Shown: positions 22,686 to 33,972 of the stretch, in pieces
How positions within the stretch are numbered: position 1 is the first letter of the stretch
Layout of the letters: every line of letters starts with the position of its first letter
From: Porodaedalea pini
Lineage: Eukaryota; Basidiomycota; Agaricomycetes; Hymenochaetales; Hymenochaetaceae
Length of the DNA: 64,000 bases
Reading direction: 5' to 3'
Assembly: GCA_002794775.1 (NCBI GenBank)
Contig: NBAY01000113.1
Coordinates: forward strand, 1-64,000
The notes under the pieces: model-generated
Databases searched by the model: none
What the model was told of the DNA's origin: nothing
What the model saw: only the letters and a program-made list of their open reading frames with translations
Position numbers and translations under genes: made by a program

Positions 22686-25038
22686 GCGGGATAGAAAATG
22701 CAGCCGCCATGTCGACAGCACCGACTACATCTTTGGGACTGAACAAAACTGCTGCAGGGACGCACGCCTCCTTGCCAACGATACATGATGGGGGTACGAG
22801 GGTACGCTCACTGCCAGACCTAGCTGATCCCGCCTCGCATCCGGCATCGGGGCCAAATCCCACGACGCCAGGAGCTGCCATGCCCTTCTGAGGAGACCGA
22901 CGGGCGCCATCGTTAGACATCAAGAATGACCCCGTAGGGATCCCCCACTTCTTTGACGAGGTAAAACTTCACGGAGTAAACGCGGGACTGAATGAAAAGC
23001 AGATGATTACCTGGGCCCGATTCTACGCACCGTACGAGGAAGAGGCCCTCTGGTGGGAACTACCAGAAGCTTGCGAAGACGACTACAACAAATTCCGAAG
23101 TGCTGTACTGAACTTCTACCCGAACGCAGTTACGCAGTACACCGTCACCGACCTTGCCAACCTGGTCAGACAAAACGCGGCCATCCTCATGCTCAATCCC
23201 GCCGCTCTCAGAGAGTACCACCGCAACTTCCAGCATATTTCGTCGTACCTCCTACGACAGCGACATATCTCGGAGCTAGACCAGAAGAAGTACTTTAGGG
23301 ACGGGATCCACCCGACGCTGAATGGACACCTTGAGTGGGCGCTGAGGATCGCAGACCGCGCACATCCCGCCTGCATCCCGTGGGACATCCCGACCATCTT
23401 TGCCGAATTGAACACGATTCTATCGGGCGGACAGATGCTCCAGAGTGGCCCGCCTCAGCAGCCATACGCAACACCGTACGGACCAGGGCCGACATTCTAC
23501 AGCCAGCTGAGTTTCGCTGCTCCTGCCTACGGGGCTCCTGCTCCCGCGTCACAGTGGGAACCGGTCAAGGGAGAAGACACAGCAATGATGCTATTGCTTC
23601 ACGAAATACGGGTGCTGTGGGAATCCACGGAGCGTAGCGGGCGAAGAGTCACCTTCACCGATGAACCGCGTGCCAGGCTGCCAACGACTTCAAATCCCGC
23701 CCCGCGTTCCTTTACCTGCGCCGTCTGTAGGAGCCCGACACACAGACTTCGAGACTGCCCGCACCAAGACTGGCTGATAAACAAGAAGCTCCTGAAGACC
23801 GATGAAAGGGGATTCCTCACTATGCCGAGTGGGAGCTGCCTCCCATTTGGACCAGATGGAGCGACTTTCGTTGAATGGATGAATCAGTACTACGCGAACA
23901 ATCCCGCTGAAGTCCCTGCAGGGATCACGATTCCAGTACAGCTCAGACACGACACACCTCCACACCAGTCTGCGAATTTGTACGAGGCTACGTTCCCCGC
24001 CGTGACGCCTGCCGAGCCCGCAATTGCTGTCCCGTCACCCCCGACTGCGTATATTGAAGACTGTCCCAACGACGAGTGCATGAATGTCTCAAAGAAGGTG
24101 GTATTTGATGGTGTCGAACTACCTCCTGTCCCGCGCTTCCTCAAGGGTCTGCCGAGAGGGAAGAGTCCCGACGCGAGGAAGAAGCCGACCAAGAGCGGGA
24201 CTGCGAGCGCTGTGCCGACGCCAGCATCAGCGCCCGACAAAGACGACAAACAGGAACAGCCAAACGACGAGCAGGAACCCAAAAAGCCGATTCCCGTCGC
24301 CCCGGGGAAATGCCCCCATGAAACTCCCAAGCTGCAACCCTCGTCAACGCAACTAGCCCGACCTCAGTTCCGCCATATCATTCCCACAGCCGACTCTGCC
24401 GCATCAAAAGCCATTTTCGATAAAATATTGGATTCCACGGTAACATTATCAGTTCGCAACGTTATGGCCGTTTCCCCCAAGATCCGGAAGAGGAACAAGG
24501 AATTCATGACCGGAAAGTGGGAACTTGTCAGTGACGCCGGGAACGCGTCGGGGACGATGATGTATTCGCTGGGACCCCGACCAGGTTCTCCTGACCTTGA
24601 CAATGGAGAAGACGAGACGGTGGCCCCAGCCAACGTCATACTCTGCCAGCTCGACATCTGGCTCAACAAAAAGGTACAAGCAAAGGGGCTCCTAGACTCG
24701 GGAGCCACGTTCGTAGCCCTCGCCCACGATGTCTGGAAACGTTTGGGGTCCCCGACACTTACCGGCCAATGCATCACGGTCGAGAACGCAGACGGAAGCA
24801 TCTCGAAGTCGATAGGACTCATCCCATGGCTGCGTATTACCATCGACGGCTTCTCCGTTGTGGTACAAGCTCAGGTAGTACAGACGGCGCCCTTCGAAGT
24901 CCTGCTAGGAAGGCCCTTCTTCTCACACTGTAGAGCACAATTGGTCGACACCGACAAAGACGAGCAGCTCATCTACCTCACACACCCCAATAGCGGGATC
25001 ACAGTAACAATCCCGACATTCCCGCGTCTCCCGCAGAG

Positions 25039-28000
25039 ATGCTAAAGGCACGAGGATTTTCACTAGTCGATGAATCGCCCACAAGACGACAAGACGCCGC
25101 CGACCCGCCACCGCCTCACACTTCATTCATGTATGAATCAGCGCCGCCCGCTGACATGTCAGAAATCACGACTTCCGCCTCACTCTACATTTCCTTTGAC
25201 CGAAATTCTATAGAAATCACCGTTCCCGACGACGCACAAAACCTCACACAAAACCGAGAAAACTCTGAATCAGCAAATCTATCAATCTACGATCCTGAGC
25301 CCATTTTCTTTTTACCATCCGTGTACGACAATGAGTCCCTGCCCATCAGGGAGCACCCCAAAATAACCCATCCCGCTGGCGGGAGCGCATTCAAATACAA
25401 AAAGGTCACGGACCGAGTCAAACCAGTCCCGACCACCCTTCCTGAAGACTATCGCATCACTCGCACCGCCCATCCAGACCCGCTACGAGGCTTACCCGAG
25501 CTTCTGGTACATCCCCCGTCTCCGACACCCGGACGAAGACTCACGCAAGAACACCTCGACGAACTCAACCTCGATCCCGCCGGATTCCTCCTTCCCGACG
25601 AACGGGCGCTGGCGACCTGGGTTCTACAAGAACAAGAGGACGCCCTCGCCTGGGACAAAACCGAAAAGGGAGCATTAGATTACAACTATTTCGCACCCAT
25701 TCTCATCCTGACAGTCGAACACATCCCGTGGGTCCTAAAGAACATCCCGATCCCGCCAGGGATCTTTAATCAGGTCGTGCAAATCCTGAAGGACAAGATC
25801 AACTCTGGAGTCTACGAACCGTCAAACTCTTCATACCGATCCCGCTGGTTTTGCGTCCTCAAGAAAGATGGGAAATCGTTACGCCTCGTCCATGACCTGC
25901 AACCACTCAACGCCGTATCTATTCGGGATCCATCAGTCCCGTACCCGACAGAACATATCGCCGAAACATTTGGAGGACGAGCTTGCTACACGACCTTGGA
26001 TCTATTCGTCACCTTCGACCAGCGGAAACTGGCGATCCGGTCCCGCGACTTGACCACCTTTCAGACGCCTTTGGGGGCCTATTGCCTGACGTCTATCCCG
26101 ATGGGTTACACAAACTCACAGCAAATAATGCATGCAGACGTGACTTTCATCTTCCAGGATGAGATTCCCGACGTTGCTTTCCCATACATTGACGATGTCC
26201 CGATCAAAGGTCTGCCCACACGATACAAACTTGTGGACGGCTCGTACGAAACAATTCCCGCCAACCCAGGTATACGACGATTCGTATGGGAGCATCTCAA
26301 CGATGTGAACCGAGTCCTGCAGCGCCTGAAGGTCGTAGGGGTGACTCTGTCCGGGAAGAAGCTCGTTGTCATGGCCCCCAAGGCCGTCATCGTAGGGCAC
26401 ACCTGTAACTACTCAGGGCAGATTCCCGACACGGAGCGAGTGCGCATTCTTCTCGAGTGGGGCCCGCTGGAAAATATCACGCAGGTCCGCTCATTCCTCG
26501 GATCGGCGGGAGTTCTGCAGCACTTCATCAAGGACTTTGCCCGACTCTTGTCAGGACTGACCCGACTCCTTCGGAAAGATGAACCTTTTGATTTCGGTCC
26601 CAATGCCCAGCAATCGATGTCAGACCTCAAGAAAGCCATTGGCGACTCTGGCACCATTCGTCCGCTCGATTACATCTGCGGCTGCCCTGTACACCTATGT
26701 GTCGACTCGTCTATCATTGGCTACGGCGCGATCCTCCTGCAGATCGGGGAAAACGGAGAACGATTTCCCGCCCGGTTCATGTCGGGAACTTGGAACGTGT
26801 GGGAACGCAACTACTCCCAGCCAAAGATCAAACTATTTGGGCTCTTTCGGGCACTGTACAAGGCACGCATCTACCTCATTGGTCTTTCCCACTTCTTCGT
26901 CGAAGTCGACGCGAAGTATATTAAAGGAATGATCAACAACCCCGACTTGCAACCAAATGCGACGATCAACCGCTGGATAGCAGGGATCCTGCTGTTCTCT
27001 TTTATGATAATCCATATTCCTGCCGACCGACATACAGGTCCCGACGGGCTCAGCCGCCGCAAACCGCACGACACCGACCTGCCCCGAGACAACGACTATG
27101 AAGACTGGATCGACAAGCAATACGCCTTCCTAGACGAAGCGCTCGTCGAGAGCAGCACAGACCCCCCTTCGGAAGAATCAATCCCGCGATCAGAAAAGGG
27201 GGGTCGAGCTGATGTGGAACTCAATACCATCCGGGACTTCCTCCTCGACCCAAAAAGACCAGAGGGGATGAGCGACAATGACTTCAGACACTTCGTACCT
27301 AAGGCGACACACTTCTTCGTCGATGGCGGGAAACTTTTCAGGAAGGGGACGGCTCGGCCACACCAGCTGGTCCTCTGGCCCAAATCCCGCCTTTCAGTAC
27401 TCCGCGTCATGCACGATGAATTAGGACACAAAGGATTCTTCACAGTCCGCTCTCGTCTACAAGACAGATTCTGGTGGCCGATGATGAACACGGATATCCA
27501 CTGGTTCCTACAGATGTGCCACGAGTGCCAGATTTGCCAATTCACCCACGTACGCATCCTGCTGACTGTCCCGACTCCCGCTCCTCTTTTCTCCCACATC
27601 CATGTCGATGTCATGCTCATGCCCAAGTCGGGAGGATTCAGGTACATTGTCCAGGCAAGGGACTCCCTAACAGCATACCCAGAGTTTCGCCTGCTCCGCG
27701 CAGACAAAGCCTCGTCCATCGTGAACTTCATCTTCCAAGACATCATCTCCCACTGGGGGTGCGTCCACAAAATCGTCACAGATATCGGCTCATTGTTCAT
27801 TTCCGCACTTCCCAACCTCTTGGCTAAGTACAACATACATCATGTTTGGATCTCTCCCTACAATTCCCATGCGAACGGTATCGTGGAACGTCATCATCGG
27901 GACCTGTGGGAAGCTTTGATGAAATTGGCAGGAGGCCATCCATCGAAATGGTTGCAGTACGCATACCACGCCATTTGGGCCGAACGTGTCACAATCCAGC

Positions 28001-28605
28001 GCTCGACCGGGTACAGCCCATACTACATGGTACATGGCGTCCAACCAGTGCTACCATTCGACCTAGCAGAGCAAATGTACATCTCGCCTACGTACACCTC
28101 CAAAATGACGGAAGCAGAGCTTCTCGCCACCCGGGCCTGCACCCTCCAGTGCCGTCCCGACGACCTAAAATGCGTATGGGAATCAGTTCTCCAATCCCGC
28201 TTCAAGTCCATTGAAGATTTCGAATGACGCTACCAGAATACCATCTGGGATTATGACTTCGGCCCTGGCGCACTCGTTCTCATCTGGAACTCGCAGATCA
28301 AAATGGAACTCAACAGAAAAGTGAAGCCCAAGTATCTTGGCCCCATGGTCGTCGTCCGACGCACCCAAGGAGGATCGTATATCCTGGCCAAGCCAACGGG
28401 AGCAATCTCAGCTCTACGATATGCCGCGTTCCGACTGATTCCATACCATGCACGCTCAACACTGGCGGGATCAATACAGTCGCTTGTCGAATGCACAAAA
28501 GAAGAGCTAGATGCATTGGCTGAGGATCATACTCATGAGGAAGAGTATGAACACAGGGCACCGCCAGGCCTAGTCTTGGACTCAGACTCTGACGAGTCGG
28601 ACTAG
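25039..28605 (+). pseudogene. pol of element X (RT, RNase H, integrase)
   Basis: A Ty3/gypsy polymerase polyprotein. Reverse transcriptase: the region LVHDLQPLNAV, the catalytic box FPYIDD (YIDD rather than the usual YLDD/YVDD), and the thumb RSFLGSAGVLQHF. RNase H follows (VDSSIIGYGAILLQ). Integrase has an HHCC zinc domain (HDELGH...CHECQIC), DDE residues in HVDVMLMP, VTDIGSLF and GIVERHHRDLW, and a C-terminal GPMVVVRR module. No chromodomain is seen. A TGA at 28225-28227 splits the frame; the same frame continues (RYQNTIWDYDFGPG) to 28605. Pol is in the -1 frame relative to gag and open from about 24995, but no slippery heptamer is evident. The overlapping ATGCTAA suggests termination-reinitiation. 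Confidence 0.85.
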
Positions 28606-29127
28606 CGTGTGTCGCTCAATGGTCCCGCTGTGGGATGGAGCGCACGGCGGTCGCACACCCCTTCCCGCCCGTAGATCGCTACTTATCCGCAGTGACTTTC
28701 TCTTTGCACTCTTGCTTTCTCTCTCACTAGACAATGACTCGTCTATTTGTCTTCCGCTTTCTTCTTATTTTTACTCTCTACAAGTTCCGCTCGGAGCAAT
28801 TCCCAACATTTCTGCTACCGCTTCAACGCCTCCCCCTCTGTCGTGTTCAACCACCTCAGTACCTAATATACCCTATTTTATTGCTCAACAAGTACAAGTA
28901 GACATCCTTCCCTTCTCATTGTTAGGCGACATCCTCAATGACTCCCGCTCGAGAATCCCACCCCTGATGCCTTTGTCCCACTAGACGCAGCCCCCTCCCG
29001 ACAGCAGCGGGACATCAAGTGCCCCTATCTCCTGCTTGTTCCTCTTTTTCTTCCTTCCCCAACTATCTTGATTTCTTTATTTTCTCACACTTCACTCAGT
29101 AGAGGCGGGAAAACAATATTATTACTT
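28606..29127 (+). other. Noncoding stretch after X pol
   Basis: Pyrimidine-rich DNA (repeated CTTTCTCTC-type words) between the pol stop and the antisense gene. No coding frame with a motif is visible. Confidence 0.4.
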
Positions 29128-29148
29128 GGCCTAACATTTTGTTAGGCC
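29128..29148. other. Perfect 9-bp inverted repeat, 3-nt loop
   Basis: Arms GGCCTAACA and TGTTAGGCC separated by TTT. It lies 13 bp beyond the stop of the antisense gene. The right arm shares TGTTAGG with the G3 LTR terminus. It could be a 3'-end hairpin or a remnant of abutted LTR ends; neither is shown. Confidence 0.7.
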
Positions 29149-29160
29149 AGCTCTACTCTA

Positions 29161-30884
29161 CTACTTCCCCTCCAACTCCCTCACCCTCTCCCTCAACACC
29201 CTATTCTCCTCCCTCAACTCCTCCACTGTATCCTCCCACTCCTCCTTCCTCCCCCACTCACACTTCTTCTTCTTCAGTGCGCAGTCCATGCACGCCGCCT
29301 TTCCCGCCTCCCCAACGCACGCCTTTCCCGCCGCCTTACAGCGCTTGCAGCGCTTAAAATAAAAAATGAGCGCCAACGACGGCAGAGGAACCTCCTGTTC
29401 CTCCTCCATCACTGGCACCGCGTTCCGACTCCCGGATGCAGCCCCACCCGCCCTCCCTACTGCCGCCTTCCCACCCGCCCACGCCGCAGTCGCTTTGGTC
29501 GGCGCAACCACCCTCCCCTTCCCCTTCCCTCCCGGCGCAGCTCCCCCTCCCCCCCGCTCCTTCTTGATGAGGACGACCGACGAATTGTCGGACTCCTCCT
29601 CAGACGTCTCGTGCGCCCGCTTCGTCCCCGCCTTCCGTGCCGTGGTTGCTTTTGTGGTCGCAACCACCCTCCCATTCCCACCCGGCGTGGACTCCTTCCT
29701 CCCCCCCTCCCGCCTGACGACACCATCGCCCACGTCGTCCTCCGACTCACTGCTCTCGCTCGGCGTGCGACCCCACCTGCTGCCCCACACACCGAAACGT
29801 CCCACGCCCACTGGTACTGTGGGCGCTCCGAGTCCTAGCACAGAAAAACAAAACAGTCAGTATTACACTTCCCAACGTGTCTTTGAGACGCACCGGGACG
29901 CATCCCACCACCACCGCGAAACGACGTACCTGGGGGACCCCCCCACCCTCCCCACCCCCCTCCCCCTCCCCACGCTCCAAGCGCGGCTTTTTTTTGCCAC
30001 ACTTCGAGGTGCACGACTGGCCCGGCTTGAGTGGGGGCGACGTCCCGCGCACCGACATGACCTCACCCTGTCTCCTTATCAGCCTCTGACCTTTCCTAGA
30101 AATGTTTTTTTTTTTTACTTACCTTCGGCGGGAGCAGGCTGCCGTTGACCTGGCGCCCCCTCGTCTCAGCCCACCACGCCACCTCTGCCTCCCACACCTC
30201 CTCCGCGCTGTCAGTCCACAGTGCACGGACCTGGTCCAGGTGTGCGGGCCACTGCGCGAGGAGGGCCGCCTCCTCCTCCTCGCGACGTGCCGCCGCCGCC
30301 ACCTCTTCCGCCGCCTGGCGCTCGCGCTCCTGTGCCTCGAGGCGCACGCGATGCGCCTCCTCTGCTGCGAGCTCCGCCCCACGCGTCTCCTCTGCTCGTG
30401 CCAGCACCGGCGCCAGGTCGAGTGCCTCCAGGTCGAGGGCTGCCGCGCGCACTGCCTCCTCCGCCCCCAGCAGCGCCGCCATGCCGTGGCAGAGGGCGTG
30501 CACGTCGCGCACGCCATCCGGTCCCTGCTCCCAAAGGGCACGCAACGCCCCCTACAGCACAAACCAACAAAATTTTGTTAGCATCCAACTCATCAATAAC
30601 AAAAAATTTTTAGTACGCACCAGTGCGGCCAGGACCTGCGCCGACTCCGCATCGCACTTGTCCACAATGCGGGCCACCTCGTACACCACCTCCCATGCGT
30701 CCTCCACCACCTTCACCCACACCCGCTCCTGCGCACCTACCGCATCACGTCCTGCCGACACTTCCGCCCCCCCCAGATCTGGGACCAGGGGGCTCTCCGT
30801 GGCGGGTCCCGCTGTTGTCGTTTCCCCGTTGGGGGCGCCTTTCACATTTGGCGTTTCCACCACTGCTTGCGTGTCCTCACTCAT
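29161..30884 (-). CDS. Antisense coiled-coil protein with C-terminal Zn cluster, inside element X
   Basis: A spliced gene opposite to gag/pol. Exon 1 is 30884-30621 (starting MSEDTQAVVETPN), exon 2 is 30551-30123, and exon 3 is probably 30067-29930, joined in phase by GT-AG introns of 69 and 55 nt. The last exon begins at about 29839 and ends at the TAG at 29161-29163. Exon 2 is an alanine/glutamate/arginine-rich coiled coil with tryptophan-containing ends (ALWEQG, ALWTDSAEEVWEAEVAWW). The last exon holds acidic and basic stretches, then six cysteines as C-x2-C-x6-C-x8-C-x2-C-x6-C (CKRCKAAGKAC and CMDCALKKKKC). A short leucine-zipper-like helix closes it. The exon 3-4 splice does not keep phase with the obvious GTACGT donor, so a donor is wrong or there is a frameshift. 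The cluster suggests nucleic-acid binding. I recognise no named family. Confidence 0.55.
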
Positions 30885-31614
30885 GGTAGAAGAGAACGAG
30901 GGAAATGTGTCTCGTGCAATGGAACCAAACCTACACCCCAACCAAATTCAAACTCCGCCACTTCCTTCCCACACTCTTTTCCGCCCATATTACCTCACCA
31001 CATCAGAACCCCGCATTTTGCTGTATACGTGCACGTAGCGCCTCTAACGCGCTTAGCGCCCCGCCTCGGCCCGCCATTCTGCAGACCAGCACTCTATCCC
31101 GACGTTCTACACCTGGCGCCCGCCCAGTCACCTATCACATGGCCCCCCCCCCCCCCGCTGCACCCATACCACACAGCCCAACGCCTCCTACAATATCTAC
31201 CAGTCTAGTATACCCGCCGCCTGCGCCCACTGTCTCCGCGCGACCCGCCCCTGCATACCCGCCAGCTATCCCGCCCCCGTATACCCGCTCCCAATGCCGC
31301 CTCCCCGACAAATGACTACGATCCCGCATCACACCTCCGATGCAACGCCCCACCCTTCGCACCTCCCCCTCGTGCTCCACTAACCCTTTCTCCTCGTCCT
31401 CTATGCCATTCATCAAATGCCGCCCTGACCCTGACCAACACAAGTCCCGACCAAAAAATTTCCTTGGCCGCCCCAACTCCGACGTCCGACGAAATTTTCC
31501 CCTTGCTGACATCCTGACAGGAAACACTCCATGCCTGCCGCCTATAAAGCCGGCCTATACCCGTCCTCTTAGACAGAAGTACTAGCCGTTGTGCCCCGCC
31601 CGCTCGATATCACC
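30885..31614. promoter_or_regulatory. Divergent intergenic region between the antisense gene and ORF3, with TATA box
   Basis: 730 bp separates two divergent start codons. A TATAAAG box lies at 31543-31549, about 66 bp before the ORF3 ATG at 31615, inside element X and downstream of pol. A C14 run lies near 31143. No matching TATA was seen for the antisense gene. Confidence 0.45.
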
Positions 31615-32796
31615 ATGTCAGCCCGCACATTACAACAACGCATGTCGCTCAGCCTGCTCCCCCGTGTTCTTTCTGTCCCGCACCACATCATCTTCGAAAA
31701 CTACGCGATGGAATTCTCCAACCCTGATCCCGCCTACCTGGCGTCCGATACTCCTGACAGTAAACAATTCATCCCGCTCATCTGGGATCCCATCCTCCGC
31801 CCTGTCCTAGCGCCATTCGCACACCTCACCCTCACGCTCGACCGTCCCGACATCTCTACATGGTCACTGATCTTTCTGATGTATATCTGGACTACACCCG
31901 ACACCCAGAAACACCTCTGCCAAGACGCCCGCCTCCTGATGGACAGCTGGTCCACGTTCTGTGGCCTCTTGCATGAAATCTGCCCAACCCCGCCTTACCA
32001 TGACCAGTCTCTTATTGCTAACATCATCCATCAGTTCCTCTGCCACATTTCCCGATGGAACCTCTCCGCTCCCGCACACGACGCGATTTTCTTCCGCTTC
32101 TCTGAGATCTACCTCATCTCACGCGACCCAAGCCCGCCGCCCGTCCCCGACCTTCCTGATCTGCGGGATTGCCTTCCCGACCCACTTTGACTCACGGCAG
32201 GCCCACGCACACTCCTCCACCGCTCATGGGACGTGTCCCATCTCCTTAGCACGATTGCGGACCACACCACCGACCGCCTCCAGGACACCCTCGCTGACTT
32301 AATCCCGGTGCTTGATGCCGCCCGTGCGACCGACACTCCTCCTGAGACTGACATCCTCGGTCTCCTGGCCGAGTCAATACAATCCACCCTTGCAATTCAG
32401 CATCTAGTCAACGACATTGCACACCACAATGCCTGCCTGTACGCTGCGCTCTTCCCCGGGCAGGCCGACTACCTCTCCCGCCTTCTCAAACCTCAGGCTC
32501 AAAATACACTGCCGCGTGTCACGGCGCCCGCGCCCATCCGCGCTCCCGCCCCGACCTTGTCGCAGCCTGAACCTCCCGAACCCGCCCCCACCCCTATCTC
32601 ACCTGCGTCGACACCCCCACAACAAACGTCTTCTTTTGACCCCCCCCCCCCCGGGAGATGTAGTGCTCTGCGCTCGCCTACGCGCCAGCCGGCCCCTACA
32701 GTCAAGGAAATGGAATCCCGACTCGGACCAGAGTCCCGAGGCGGGATGCAGACCAATCCCGCCGGCGGCCGACAGGACCACTCCCAACAAAAGTGA
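31615..32796 (+). pseudogene. Third ORF of element X (between pol and 3' LTR)
   Basis: A reading frame of about 390 codons starting MSARTLQQRMSL and running into the 3' LTR. It is interrupted by one TGA at 32188-32190. The first half is rich in tryptophan and histidine (DISTWSLIFLMYIWTTP, FLCHISRWNLSAP). The second half is helical (VSHLLSTIADHTTDRLQDTLADL) and ends in a proline-rich tail. No transmembrane segment, protease site or known domain is recognised. Its position is that of env or another accessory gene in LTR elements, but nothing in the sequence says envelope. It appears to have its own promoter (TATA at 31543). Confidence 0.55.
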
Positions 32797-33558
32797 AAGT
32801 CCCGCAGGACTGGACGACTCGCACCCCAGAATCCTCCAGTTTCCAATAAATCCCTCGGCACAGGTATGCCACACCAATGCACAAAGCCCTCATCCCGACT
32901 CAAAAAGCCGACCGAGCCCGATTCTGCCCCAACCGACGAGCACAAAACCCTCAGAATCACCAACCGCCAACATCCCGATGGCGCGAGGCGACGGGAGTGG
33001 AGGATACCACTAGTCGGACGAGCCAAAAGGACTCTGGGAAGCACCCCATTTCTCTTTTCATGATCATTTGCCATCAGCATCTTATCGATTTCAGACATGT
33101 CAGATGTTCCCAACCACATATCGTCGGGCATCCCACAGTTTCATGTCCTGCACGAGGCTCAACCCTCGTCGCCCTCTCTAGTACAGTAAACGTATTTATA
33201 GGAAAGCATGTAGTGCATCGTTCGAGGGAATAGACGACCTCTGACTCCTCCTATCTAAATCCCGGCCTGTCTGCCCCACCTCAACTCGGCGGAAACTGTC
33301 CCGACCCGAATCGCCTCTCCGCCGCCAGTCCCGCCACTGCGTGGACATCAGCCTAATCTTGCCTATATCTATTTTGATATCTTACTCGTACCCGAATCAC
33401 CTGGGGCCGCCCCTCTGCTGACCTCCTCCTATACCACATCTGCCTCCCCGTATCCCGCCTTCACTGAACCGTCCACTCCAACCCTCCCCGCGTAGTCATT
33501 GGCAAGTGGCATAACATCTGGTTTATTCCACCTCGCTCTCCGGGAGAAGCTCTCCCGC

Positions 33559-33972
33559 TGTTAGGCGGGAGTCCGGGAGACGACTCGGACTGGGCAGGTC
33601 TCGGCTGACTGTCGTCTGGGACGTGCTATACTCGAGCGTAGACTCGGGACACGCTTACTCAGGCTAGGTCGTCGCGGAGGTAAGAGGATTAATACAAGTC
33701 TAAACTAATACAAGGGGGACGAGTCTCACCTAGGTCGTCGCGGAGGTAAGAGGAAAAGCAGAACAAGGAGTTCATGCGATTCCTGAGACCTTATATAGCG
33801 ACGACCGTGAGACTATATTACCTAACATTACATAACGAGTGGGAATGGAACGAATGAAGGTAGTGTGGGAATGATTGTGTAAGATGAGTAAATATAATGA
33901 AAAGGACGAATATAATAAAGGAAATGGTAAAAGGGAAAATAAAGGAAAAAGGTGAAAGTTCAGGTTCTAACA
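33559..33972 (-). repeat. 3' LTR of G3
   Basis: 414 bp. On the plus strand it reads TGTTAGGCGGG...TTCTAACA, so on the coding strand it also starts TG and ends CA. The pol stop codon TAA directly abuts it. Confidence 0.95.

Larger units (their letters stand above)
19958..25045 (+). pseudogene. gag (with protease) of element X, interrupted
   Basis: One reading frame in pieces. It runs from about 19958 (GTG where an ATG is expected, then PRQISSSS...RRSDRL) to 20206, then 21428-21687, then 22690-25045. An AT-rich block and the inverted solo LTR Y' separate them; removing Y' plus one GCGG restores the frame exactly. A TGA at 22889-22891 interrupts the frame (after GAAMPF), and the rest is open to 25045. 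The product has a capsid-like region, a CCHC knuckle (CAVCRSPTHRLRDC) and, near its end, an aspartic protease motif (LLDSGATFVAL). Gag would package element RNA and the protease would process the particle. Pol begins at the overlapping ATGCTAA (25039). Confidence 0.8.

Noticed and set aside
29457..29792. Arginine-rich frame following the canonical GTACGT donor in the antisense gene
   Set aside because: It ends before the cysteine cluster and looks like a shifted shadow, although it keeps phase; noted as the reason exon 3-4 is unresolved.
7008..32190. TGA recoding (selenocysteine or tryptophan)
   Set aside because: TGA is used as a normal stop in intact host genes here (PRP3, MSH2, NSUN2), and the interrupted frames lie in decaying elements.
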